A DNA stretch of 9,505 bases. It comes from SVTX01 sp045577415 (GTDB taxonomy: Bacteria > Bacillota > Clostridia > Oscillospirales > CAG-272). The position numbers and the translations under genes were made by a program. Under the pieces are notes generated by a model. That model was not told the DNA's origin. It saw nothing but the letters and a program-made list of their open reading frames with translations, and did no database searches. The stretch covers positions 1-9,505 of the forward strand of contig JAZNII010000075.1 in the NCBI GenBank assembly GCA_045577415.1. The letters are read 5' to 3'. The first letter of the stretch is position 1, and each line of letters begins with the position of its first letter. Positions 1 through 5,827 of this stretch are shown piece after piece.

Positions 1-375
1 GCCATCATCGAAAGCGGTTTCGACCAAGGCAAGGAGCTGTGCGTCAGACTTGCCGCTCTTTTTGGAGCAGAGTGCCGTCCTTTATTCATCCGCGCAGGCG
101 GAAAGGAGCAGAAACGGCTTGATAAAAGCTCACGCAAAAGCAACGCCGAAAAACATTTTAAGCTCAACGAATCCATGAAAGGATTCTCACCTGCTTTAAG
201 ATCAAAGGGACTTAAAGCTTTTCTTAAAGACAAAAACGTGGTTATCGTAGACGACGTGCTGACCTCGGGCGCGACCCTTCGCCGCGGGGTCGAGCTACTG
301 TCGCAGGTAAGCGCGGCAAATACAGTAGTTGCGTGTATTGCAAAGAGCGTAAATGACGAAACTGCTCCAAGATAA
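1..375 (+). CDS. comF: ComF family phosphoribosyltransferase, 3' part (5' end outside window)
   Basis: The frame is open from base 1 and ends at TAA 373-375, giving 124 visible residues; the start lies upstream of the window. The decisive motif is the PRPP-binding loop of type I phosphoribosyltransferases, VVIVDDVLTSGATL (visible residues 80-93), with hydrophobic strand, two acidic residues and the TSGAT loop. The preceding basic stretch QKRLDKSSRKSNAEKHF (about residues 37-53) resembles the segment before the PRPP loop in ComF proteins. ComF is associated with DNA uptake in competent Firmicutes and Proteobacteria, but many non-competent Clostridia carry it, so its role here is unknown. The missing N-terminal part would be expected to hold the zinc-ribbon-like cysteines. 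An ordinary phosphoribosyltransferase of nucleotide salvage is the main alternative; the short C-terminal tail after the loop favours ComF. Confidence 0.8.
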   Translation, partial: AIIESGFDQGKELCVRLAALFGAECRPLFIRAGGKEQKRLDKSSRKSNAEKHFKLNESMKGFSPALRSKGLKAFLKDKNVVIVDDVLTSGATLRRGVELLSQVSAANTVVACIAKSVNDETAPR

Positions 376-472
376 CCGACGTAAGACCCATAGCTCTTAC
401 TCCATCCGACAACAAACCCGTTTCTTCGATCTTTTGTTTTCTGTAAGTTAATGATATATTTATAAAAAATAT

Positions 473-502
473 TTGACTTTTAGTAGTATTTTGTTGTATA
501 AT
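473..502 (+). promoter_or_regulatory. Sigma-A type promoter for mreB
   Basis: A -35 box TTGACT (473-478) and a -10 box TATAAT (497-502) are separated by 18 bp in a very AT-rich stretch. A second TATAAT follows directly at 503-508, but its spacing to the -35 box is too long. Transcription would start near 509, giving a leader of about 38 nt that contains the GGAGG ribosome binding site at 534-538. Confidence 0.7.
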
Positions 503-546
503 TATAATGAGATATTATATAGAGACTCGCTACGGAGGATTTATCT

Positions 547-1578
547 GTGTTTAAAAACATAATTCTCAGCAGAGACATTGGAATAGATCTTGGCACCGCC
601 ACCGTGCAGGTTTTCGTGCAGGGAAAGGGAATCGTTATGCGCGAACCCAGCGTGGTAGCTATTGACAAGTCAACTGATAAAGTAATAAAGGTCGGTAAGG
701 AAGCGCAGGACATGCTTGGCAGAACTCCCGACTCTATTTCCGCGCTTCGTCCCTTAAAGGACGGAATGATAAATGAATATGACGTCACGTTAAAAATGCT
801 CCAGTATTTCATCCGCCGCGCCTGCGGAAGGACTATTCTCCCTCCGAGAATAATGATAAGCGTTCCCTCGGGTATGACCGAGATAGAGGAAAGGGCGATC
901 CTTGACGCGGCAAGAGAAGCGGGTGCCCGAAAAACATATCTTATTGAGTCCCCGATAGCCGCGGCTTTGGGCGCAGGACTGAACATAAACACCGCTATCG
1001 GAAACATGACCGTGGACATCGGCGGCGGGGTGACCGAGATCGCGGTGATCTCCCTTGGCGGCATAGTCGTTTCCAAAACGATCAAGGTCGGCGGCGACAG
1101 CTTTGACGAGGCGATAGTGGAATACGTAAGAGACAATTACAATACACTTATAGGCGAGAGGACCGCGGAGAGCATCAAGATGAAGATCGGCGAGGTCTAC
1201 GAGCATGGTCAGGCGAGACTTCTTGAGGTCAAGGGCAGAGATATTTCAAGCGGTATGCCCAAAACGGTAACTCTTTCTTCAAAGGAGATGATAGGCGCGA
1301 TGTACGAGCCTATGACCTCTCTCATCGACGGAATTTGCGACATTATCGAGCATACTCCCCCCGAGCTTGTGGGAGATATTCTTCACAACGGCATCATTTT
1401 GGTAGGCGGAGGCGCACAGCTTCGCGGACTTAACAAGCTGATCCACCGCGTTACGGGTATCAAGACGATAATTGCCGAGGCTCCCGAGTCCTGCACGGCT
1501 CTCGGAATGGGCAAGAAGATGGAGACCTTGAACAAATTCTCCTTTGACGACGACAGCGCATCGGCTTATCACAGATAA
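547..1578 (+). CDS. mreB: MreB/Mbl-type bacterial actin, rod-shape determining protein
   Basis: The product (343 residues) is an actin-like ATPase that forms membrane-bound filaments and guides the elongation cell-wall machinery on the cytoplasmic face of the membrane. The actin fold motifs are all visible: phosphate-1 loop DIGIDLGTATVQVF (10-23), the connector with ESPIAAA including the expected catalytic Glu134, phosphate-2 loop DIGGGVTE (157-164), the GERTAESIK adenine-pocket segment (203-211) and the adenosine motif LVGGGAQLRGL (285-295). Length matches the family (about 330-345). The start is GTG at 547, eight bases after GGAGG (534-538); no better start is near. The N-terminus and the lack of mreC/mreD downstream fit a stand-alone Mbl-like paralogue as well as MreB itself, and I cannot separate these without a tree. 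It has its own promoter and is followed by pepD on the same strand. Confidence 0.93.
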   Translation: MFKNIILSRDIGIDLGTATVQVFVQGKGIVMREPSVVAIDKSTDKVIKVGKEAQDMLGRTPDSISALRPLKDGMINEYDVTLKMLQYFIRRACGRTILPPRIMISVPSGMTEIEERAILDAAREAGARKTYLIESPIAAALGAGLNINTAIGNMTVDIGGGVTEIAVISLGGIVVSKTIKVGGDSFDEAIVEYVRDNYNTLIGERTAESIKMKIGEVYEHGQARLLEVKGRDISSGMPKTVTLSSKEMIGAMYEPMTSLIDGICDIIEHTPPELVGDILHNGIILVGGGAQLRGLNKLIHRVTGIKTIIAEAPESCTALGMGKKMETLNKFSFDDDSASAYHR

Positions 1579-1609
1579 TTATCTTATTGAAATAACATAA
1601 CGATAATTG

Positions 1610-1636
1610 ATATGGCGGCGTTTTTCGCCGCCATAT
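1610..1636 (+). terminator. GC-rich hairpin between mreB and pepD (possible weak terminator)
   Basis: An 11-bp perfect stem, ATATGGCGGCG (1610-1620) against CGCCGCCATAT (1626-1636), closes a TTTTT loop. The run of T expected directly after an intrinsic terminator is poor: the next bases are TTGCAAATATATTTTT. Only 20 nt separate the stem from the pepD ribosome binding site, and I see no convincing promoter for pepD. The stem may therefore partly terminate mreB transcription, or sit inside an mreB-pepD transcript as a processing or stabilising hairpin. Confidence 0.45.
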
Positions 1637-1670
1637 TGCAAATATATTTTTCTTTGAAAGGTGTTTTTTT

Positions 1671-3116
1671 ATGAATTACGTTGTAAACGGCTACGAGCCG
1701 AAAGCGGTTTTTGAAATATTTGAGGATATTTGCGCCATTCCTCACGGTTCGGGCAACGAAAAGGGAGTTGCCGACTACATCGAGGCATACGCCAAGAAAA
1801 GAGGACTTTTTGTGCTTCGCGACGAAACGGGCAACGTTTTCGTCCGCAAAAACGCGACAGAGGGCTACGAAAACACCCCCGCGATACTTTTGCAGGGTCA
1901 CATGGACATGGTCTGCGAGAAAAATTCCGACTCGGATCACGATTTTCTCCGCGACGGACTTAAGCTTTCCGTAAAGGACGGATTTCTCTGGGCAGACGGA
2001 ACCACTCTCGGCGCGGATAACGGCATAGCGGTCGCTATGATGCTTGCGCTTCTTGACACAAACGAGCATCCGACACTCGAATTGCTCTTCACTGTTGAAG
2101 AGGAGACGGGACTTTTCGGCGCGCAGGGCTTTGACTGCTCTGTGGTCACCGCAAAAAGGATGATCAACCTCGATAGCGAAGAGGATGATCAGATCACCGC
2201 GGGATGCGCAGGCGGCAACAGAACCGAGATCACCTTTGAATTTGAAAAAACACCCGCAAAAGAGAGCGATCTTTTCCTCGAGGTATCGGTCACGGGACTT
2301 TCGGGCGGTCACTCGGGCGCGGAAATACACCTTGGAAAGACTAACGCCAACGTTCTTATGGGCAGACTTCTTTCAGCGGCTTATTCGGTCGGTAAATTCA
2401 ATATCGTCAAGATAGTTGGCGGCGGCAAGGATAACGCCATCGCGAGAGAGTGCTTTGCGACTCTCCGTTTTGCCGACGAGACCGCTCAAAACGCGGCTAA
2501 AAAGGTGATGATCTCCGAGTCGCTTCAGGTCAGAAAAGAGATAAACAAGGATGACCTTGGGCTTTCTGTCGGAATAGGCAAAGCGGCATCTTGCGACTAT
2601 ATAAACGACGAAATTACCGAAAAGATCATCGCCTTTATGACTACCGTCAGTACGGGAGTTCTCAAAATGAGCAATCAGATAAGGGGATTGGTTGAATACT
2701 CACGCAATCTCGGCGTTGTGGTAAGCGACGAGGGAAGTATTAGATTTATTATTTCCGCACGCTCTTCTCTTGAGGCGCAGCTCGATCTTTCTATCCGTGA
2801 GCTTGACTCTCTCGCAAAGCTTGTGGGTGCTGACTGCCGTCACTACGCGCGCTACCCAGGCTGGGAGTTTGAGCCTGCGTCGCTTCTTCGTGAGCAGTAC
2901 ATCGAAAAATATAAGTTCCTTTTCGGCAAGGAGCCGTCGGTCGGCGTTATTCACGCGGGTCTTGAGTGCGGTATTCTTTCGTCCAAAATGCCCGGTATGG
3001 ACATTATCTCCATAGGTCCTAATATGCACGATATTCATTCCCCTAACGAACATCTCGACCTTGCGTCTACCGAAAGAGTATACAAAGCAGTCCTGGCGGT
3101 TGTCAGTGATAAATAA
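1671..3116 (+). CDS. pepD: Aminoacyl-histidine dipeptidase (cytosolic beta-Ala-His/non-specific dipeptidase), M20 family
   Basis: The product (481 residues) is a cytosolic di-zinc peptidase that splits Xaa-His and other dipeptides, recycling amino acids from peptides taken up or released. The M20 catalytic set is visible: GHMDM with His77 and Asp79, GADNG with bridging Asp116, EEETG with general-base Glu144 and zinc ligand Glu145, NLDSEE with Asp168, and the C-terminal HSPNE with His456. The lid/dimerisation domain carries the GGHSGAEIH segment (212-220). Length agrees with E. coli PepD (485). ATG 1671 is preceded by AAAGGTG (1657-1663) at normal spacing. It lies 92 bp after mreB with a hairpin between, and is followed after 14 bp by a MITE-like repeat that separates it from the likely terminator at 3356-3393. 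No residue of the metal site looks lost. Confidence 0.93.
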   Translation: MNYVVNGYEPKAVFEIFEDICAIPHGSGNEKGVADYIEAYAKKRGLFVLRDETGNVFVRKNATEGYENTPAILLQGHMDMVCEKNSDSDHDFLRDGLKLSVKDGFLWADGTTLGADNGIAVAMMLALLDTNEHPTLELLFTVEEETGLFGAQGFDCSVVTAKRMINLDSEEDDQITAGCAGGNRTEITFEFEKTPAKESDLFLEVSVTGLSGGHSGAEIHLGKTNANVLMGRLLSAAYSVGKFNIVKIVGGGKDNAIARECFATLRFADETAQNAAKKVMISESLQVRKEINKDDLGLSVGIGKAASCDYINDEITEKIIAFMTTVSTGVLKMSNQIRGLVEYSRNLGVVVSDEGSIRFIISARSSLEAQLDLSIRELDSLAKLVGADCRHYARYPGWEFEPASLLREQYIEKYKFLFGKEPSVGVIHAGLECGILSSKMPGMDIISIGPNMHDIHSPNEHLDLASTERVYKAVLAVVSDK

Positions 3117-3129
3117 ATTGGGATTTATA

Positions 3130-3176
3130 AGCCTTCCCCAGCGGGGAAGGGGGACCGCGAAGCGGTGGATGAGGAG
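3130..3176 (+). repeat. Left terminal inverted repeat of the MITE-like element
   Basis: This arm pairs with 3291-3337 over 47 positions with only about four mismatches. It is itself built of two palindromes: an 8-bp stem with loop AGC (3132-3150) and a 5-bp stem with loop GAA (ACCGC..GCGGT, 3154-3166), followed by GGATGAGGAG. Confidence 0.85.
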
Positions 3177-3336
3177 GTCGCCCTTCGAGGGAGAATGCGT
3201 CTTAAAAGGTTTTCGCCAAAAGCGTTATTCTAAAAGGGTTTGTTATGGGTGTAGTCAGTTGTGGAGCCATCTTGTAAAACTGTTAATGATCTCCTCATCC
3301 ACCGCGTTGCGGTCCCCCTTCTCCGCTGGAGAAGGC
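3131..3336. mobile_element. MITE-like non-coding element with long terminal inverted repeats
   Basis: About 206 bp are bounded by 46-47 bp imperfect inverted repeats and flanked by a possible 3-bp target duplication TAA (3128-3130 and 3337-3339). The interior (about 3177-3290) has no credible gene; the frame that runs through it overlaps the end of pepD and has no ribosome binding site. Each end contains two small hairpins, CCTTCCCC-AGC-GGGGAAGG and ACCGC-GAA-GCGGT on the left, with matching versions on the right. The layout (inverted ends, no transposase, intergenic site just after a stop codon) is that of a miniature inverted-repeat element moved in trans. Similar CCTTCCCC/GGTGGATGAGG repeats are, as far as I recall, scattered in several Clostridia genomes, but I could not check this. 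A REP-like or RNA-processing repeat is the alternative. Confidence 0.8.
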
Positions 3337-3337
3337 T
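3291..3337 (-). repeat. Right terminal inverted repeat of the MITE-like element
   Basis: Read on the minus strand it repeats the left arm: CCTTCTCC-AGC-GGAGAAGG, then ACCGC-AAC-GCGGT, then GGATGAGGAG. The C-to-T and G-to-A differences from the left arm fall on the two partners of one base pair, so the small stem is kept. Confidence 0.85.
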
Positions 3338-3355
3338 AACAGACAAATCAAAATT

Positions 3356-3393
3356 AAAAAAGTGGATGCTTCCGAAGAAGCTTCCACTTTTTT
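3356..3393 (-). terminator. Intrinsic terminator of hpf, probably bidirectional (shared with pepD)
   Basis: A stem GTGGA-T-GCTTC / GAAGC-T-TCCAC (3362-3372 and 3377-3387, one T-T mismatch) is flanked by six A on one side and six T on the other, so a T run follows the stem on either strand. On the minus strand the loop is the stable UUCG tetraloop closed by C-G, and the stem begins about ten bases after the hpf stop, so hpf is the primary user. On the plus strand it would stop transcripts coming from pepD through the MITE-like element. Confidence 0.85.
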
Positions 3394-3403
3394 ATTTGTT
3401 ATA

Positions 3404-3940
3404 TTAGTTTTCAGGCTCAATTAAACCGTAGTTTCCATCTTTTCTCTTATACACCACACAGGTCTTTTCACTTGCGGAATCGCTAAATACGAAGAATGTG
3501 TGACCCAGCAGATTCATCTGCATAATAGCCTCCTCGGGCGACATTGGAGTATATTCGAACTTTTTGGTACGGATAATGATGTCGCTTTCCTCGGGTTCAT
3601 CACCCGCAACCGAAGCCGCTGCAAGCTCAGCATCGGGAATGATGCCCTCACGAAGCTTTTTACGAAGCTTGGTTTTATTTTTCCTGATCTGGCGTTCAAT
3701 ATTGTCAATCGATTTATCGAGGGCATCTCTGAAGCTTTCGGCATCGACCTCGCTTCTAAAGAGGGTATTTGAGGCCTTGATCGTTACTTCAAGGGTCGCA
3801 AGATTTCGTTTGTGAGTCAGAGTGACCGTGGCGTTAGCTTCCTCGCCGAAATATTTGTCGAGCTTAGTAAGCTTTTCGACGATCATAGCCTTAGTGTCTT
3901 CGTACACGTTCAACTGTCTGCCGATAATGTTGATCTTCAT
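3404..3940 (-). CDS. hpf: Long-form ribosome hibernation promoting factor
   Basis: The protein (178 residues from the start chosen here) binds the 30S decoding region in starved or stationary cells and drives 70S dimer (100S) formation, protecting idle ribosomes. The N-terminal HPF/RaiA domain covers about residues 1-97, opening MKINIIGRQLNV and ending in a very basic helix (about 72-96, RQIRKNKTKLRKKLR). An acidic linker (about 98-122) leads to the C-terminal dimerisation domain (about 123-178) with FEYTPMSPEEAIMQMNLLGH. Two domains and this length identify the long form usual in Firmicutes. The frame extends 16 codons further upstream, but ATG 3938-3940 is preferred because AGGAGG (3947-3952) sits six bases ahead of it and the family begins at MKI. 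It converges on pepD and has its own terminator. Confidence 0.95.
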   Translation of the reverse strand: MKINIIGRQLNVYEDTKAMIVEKLTKLDKYFGEEANATVTLTHKRNLATLEVTIKASNTLFRSEVDAESFRDALDKSIDNIERQIRKNKTKLRKKLREGIIPDAELAAASVAGDEPEESDIIIRTKKFEYTPMSPEEAIMQMNLLGHTFFVFSDSASEKTCVVYKRKDGNYGLIEPEN

Positions 3941-3954
3941 AAGATACCTCCTCA

Positions 3955-3994
3955 TGCCGCCGCTTTCGCGGCAATATTTGCCATCCATGTGGCA
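3955..3994 (-). promoter_or_regulatory. Paired small hairpins in the hpf leader
   Basis: Two short inverted repeats lie directly upstream of the hpf ribosome binding site: TGCCGC (3955-3960) with GCGGCA (3968-3973), and TGCCA (3979-3983) with TGGCA (3990-3994). The first ends two bases from the AGGAGG. They could influence translation start or transcript stability. I do not recognise a known riboswitch or protein-leader fold. Confidence 0.35.
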
Positions 3995-4057
3995 TTTGCC
4001 GACAATCTGCCCCTATGGCAGCTTGTTTTTGAGGACACTTTCGCATCCTGTACCTTA

Positions 4058-4063
4058 ATTATA
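4058..4063 (-). promoter_or_regulatory. Possible -10 box for hpf
   Basis: On the minus strand this reads TATAAT, about 118 bases before the hpf start codon. No good TTGACA-like -35 box is found at 16-18 bp spacing (the hexamer at 17 bp is ACTAAT), so either an alternative sigma factor or an activator is involved, or the box is a chance match in AT-rich DNA. Confidence 0.3.
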
Positions 4064-4190
4064 TCGAATTTTCATTTTTAATTAGTGACTAAAAAATTAA
4101 CATTGTGCAAATTTTATTAAAATTAGTTTATGTTTCTAAATTTTATTGTTGAATTTGATGATTATTTAAATAATTGAAACTTGATGCAAA

Positions 4191-4258
4191 AATTACGAAA
4201 TTTCGCCCGAATGCGCAGGCATCCGAGTTAGCATACGCTAACTAAAAGCCTTGTAATT
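4191..4258. other. Nested inverted repeats in the hpf-SDR intergenic region
   Basis: Three arms nest around one centre: AATTAC (4191-4196) with GTAATT (4253-4258), AGGC (4217-4220) with GCCT (4248-4251), and the strongest, AGTTAGC (4226-4232) with GCTAACT (4237-4243) around loop ATAC. The block is richer in G+C than the AT-rich DNA on both sides. It lies upstream of the strong promoter at 4317, so it is not in the leader of the downstream gene from that start site. It could be a protein-binding site, a terminator remnant or a small structured RNA. The rest of 3995-4190 shows no gene. Confidence 0.45.
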
Positions 4259-4316
4259 AAAGGGATTTTTGCCACTAAAATATTGATAGAACTTTGTCAA
4301 AATATCTTAAAACCAC

Positions 4317-4345
4317 TTGACATGAATATATAAATTTGTTATAAT
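4317..4345 (+). promoter_or_regulatory. Perfect-consensus sigma-A promoter for the SDR gene
   Basis: TTGACA (4317-4322), 17 bp spacer, TATAAT (4340-4345): both hexamers and the spacing equal the housekeeping consensus. Transcription would start near 4352, leaving a leader of about 90 nt before ATG 4443. Confidence 0.88.
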
Positions 4346-4372
4346 AATTAGGAATGGATTGTTGTATTTATT

Positions 4373-4418
4373 GAGCATCGCGTCCGTCTTTTTCGCGCGG
4401 GGGCGCAGAGCAACGTCC
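4373..4418 (+). promoter_or_regulatory. GC-rich leader segment of the SDR transcript
   Basis: Within the AT-rich leader this segment is strikingly GC-rich. It can form a 6-bp stem, GCGTCC (4380-4385) with GGGCGC (4401-4406, one G-T pair), and holds an imperfect direct repeat, GAGCATCGCGTCC (4373-4385) and GAGCAACGTCC (4408-4418). There is no T run after the stem and I do not recognise a riboswitch class. Confidence 0.3.
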
Positions 4419-4442
4419 ATAATCTAAAAAGGAGTGATACAA

Positions 4443-5243
4443 ATGGGCTTTTTAACAGGAAAAACGCTTTTGGTCACAGGCGGCGGACGAGCTGTACTTT
4501 CGGACGGAAAGGCAGGCTCTATCGGATACGGTATTGCTACCGCTTACGCTAAGGAAGGCGCTAACATCGTTACCACGGGTCGAAATATGCAAAAATTGAT
4601 GGACGCAAAGGAAGAGCTTGAGCGTCTTTACGGAGTGCGTGTGCTTCCCGTCAAGGCGGATATTGCCGCAGGTCAGGACAACGCAAAAATAGCAAAAGAG
4701 GTAGTCGAAAAGGCGATCGCAGAGTTTGGTCGTATCGACGTGCTGATCAACAACGCGCAGGCGTCGGCTTCGGGCGTGACTATAGCAGATCACACCACCG
4801 AGCAGTTTGATCTTGCGATGTATTCCGGTCTTTACGCAACATTCCATTATATGCAGGCTTGCTACCCTTATTTGAAAGAGACAAAGGGTACTGTTATCAA
4901 CTTCGCGTCGGGCGCGGGACTTTTCGGAAACTACGGTCAGTGTTCTTACGCGGCGGCTAAAGAGGGAATAAGAGGATTGACGAGAGTTGCGGCGACAGAG
5001 TGGAGCAAGGACGGAATAAACGTCAACATAATCTGTCCTCTTGCTTGGACGGCTCAGCTTGAGAACTTCCAGAAGGCTTATCCCGAGGCGTTCGAAAAGA
5101 ACGTTCACACACCCCCCGCAGGATATTTCGGCGACCCCGAAAAGGACATCGGCAGAGTTTGCGTTCAGTTGGCTCACCCCGATTTCAAGTATCTCACGGG
5201 CGAGACGCTCACTCTTGAGGGCGGTCTCGGACTTCGTCCTTAA
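4443..5243 (+). CDS. Short-chain dehydrogenase/reductase (SDR), substrate unknown
   Basis: The protein (266 residues) has a Rossmann fold with the classical SDR active site: Ser156 in INFASGAG, then Tyr169 and Lys173 in YAAAK. The structural NNAG motif reads NNAQ (103-106), and a C-terminal LTGETLTLEGGLGLRP matches the cofactor/substrate end of classical SDRs. The nucleotide-binding region is unusual: TGGG (12-15) is followed by about ten extra residues before SIGYGIA (26-32), a spacing that recalls enoyl-ACP reductases (FabI) although the YxxxK spacing is classical. It probably reduces a carbonyl with NAD(P)H in the cytosol; the substrate cannot be read from sequence. A GTG at 4434 is in frame but lies inside the AAGGAG ribosome binding site, so ATG 4443, eight bases after GGAG, is the start. 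It has its own strong promoter and ends 92 bp before the hydrogenase operon. Confidence 0.88.
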   Translation: MGFLTGKTLLVTGGGRAVLSDGKAGSIGYGIATAYAKEGANIVTTGRNMQKLMDAKEELERLYGVRVLPVKADIAAGQDNAKIAKEVVEKAIAEFGRIDVLINNAQASASGVTIADHTTEQFDLAMYSGLYATFHYMQACYPYLKETKGTVINFASGAGLFGNYGQCSYAAAKEGIRGLTRVAATEWSKDGINVNIICPLAWTAQLENFQKAYPEAFEKNVHTPPAGYFGDPEKDIGRVCVQLAHPDFKYLTGETLTLEGGLGLRP

Positions 5244-5257
5244 TAAAATCGCGTGAA

Positions 5258-5288
5258 AATTCGGTTGGTAGAAAAGCTTGACCGAATT
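5258..5288. promoter_or_regulatory. Inverted repeat upstream of the hydrogenase operon (operator or weak terminator)
   Basis: Perfect 8-bp arms AATTCGGT (5258-5265) and ACCGAATT (5281-5288) are separated by 15 bp. A -10-like TATAAA follows at 5292-5297. There is no T run after the second arm, so a regulator binding site for the operon is at least as likely as a terminator of the SDR gene. It does not match the Rex operator consensus. I found no clearly spaced promoter in 5244-5335, so readthrough from the SDR promoter is possible. Confidence 0.4.
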
Positions 5289-5335
5289 GCATATAAACTA
5301 ACTTTTGTATTAAAATATTTAAGGAGGGCTAAAAA

Positions 5336-5827
5336 ATGGCTCATTTAAGTGATGCTTCTGTTGCAAAGATTACAGCTATATGCGACAGATATGCAGACGA
5401 AAAAACACCTCTTATGATGATCCTCAGTGACATCCAGAAGGAATACGGCTATATTCCGTTGGAGGTTCAGGAGCTGGTCAGCAAGAAGACCGGAATCAGC
5501 GTTTCCGAGATCTACGGTGTTGTTACTTTCTACTCTTTCTTCTCCCTCAATCCCAAGGGCAAATACGTCGTAGGTGTCTGCCTCGGTACCGCTTGCTACG
5601 TTAAGGGCGCACAGCAGGTTCTCGACAAGTTTGCCGAGCTTCTTGGCATCGCTCCCGGCGAGACCACCGAGGACGGTATGTTTACACTCGACGCGCTCCG
5701 TTGCATCGGCGCGTGCGGTATTGCTCCCGCAGTTTCCATCAACGGTAAGGTCTACCCCAAGGTTGAGGTATCTGCTATTGCAAAAATCATTGAAGATCTT
5801 CGCGCAGAAGGAGGACAGAGCTTATGA
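5336..5827 (+). CDS. hydC: NuoE-like [2Fe-2S] subunit of trimeric [FeFe] hydrogenase (HydC/HndA)
   Basis: The protein (163 residues) is the small thioredoxin-like [2Fe-2S] subunit that passes electrons between the NAD(H)-handling HydB and the rest of the complex in the cytosol. An N-terminal helical part (about 1-75, with the EIYGVVTFYSFF segment) leads to the ferredoxin domain, whose four ligands are Cys82 and Cys87 (CLGTAC) and Cys123 and Cys127 (CIGAC). Length is normal for NuoE/HndA. ATG 5336 follows a strong AAGGAGGG (5321-5328). The stop TGA overlaps the start of the next gene in an ATGA, indicating translational coupling. It could be named nuoE, but the following hydrogenase subunit and absence of other complex I genes favour the hydrogenase role. 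Confidence 0.93.
   Translation: MAHLSDASVAKITAICDRYADEKTPLMMILSDIQKEYGYIPLEVQELVSKKTGISVSEIYGVVTFYSFFSLNPKGKYVVGVCLGTACYVKGAQQVLDKFAELLGIAPGETTEDGMFTLDALRCIGACGIAPAVSINGKVYPKVEVSAIAKIIEDLRAEGGQSL

Noticed and set aside
381..400. Terminator after comF (GTAAGA with TCTTAC, 8-nt loop)
   Set aside because: The stem is short and AT-rich and has no T run after it; the pairing may be chance.
3061..3339. Plus-strand frame of 92 codons running from pepD through the MITE-like element
   Set aside because: It overlaps the end of pepD in another frame, has no ribosome binding site, and its sequence is made of the inverted repeats.
5824..5827. hydC-hydB overlap as a possible gene fusion or frameshift
   Set aside because: A 4-bp ATGA overlap is ordinary translational coupling and both proteins are full length.
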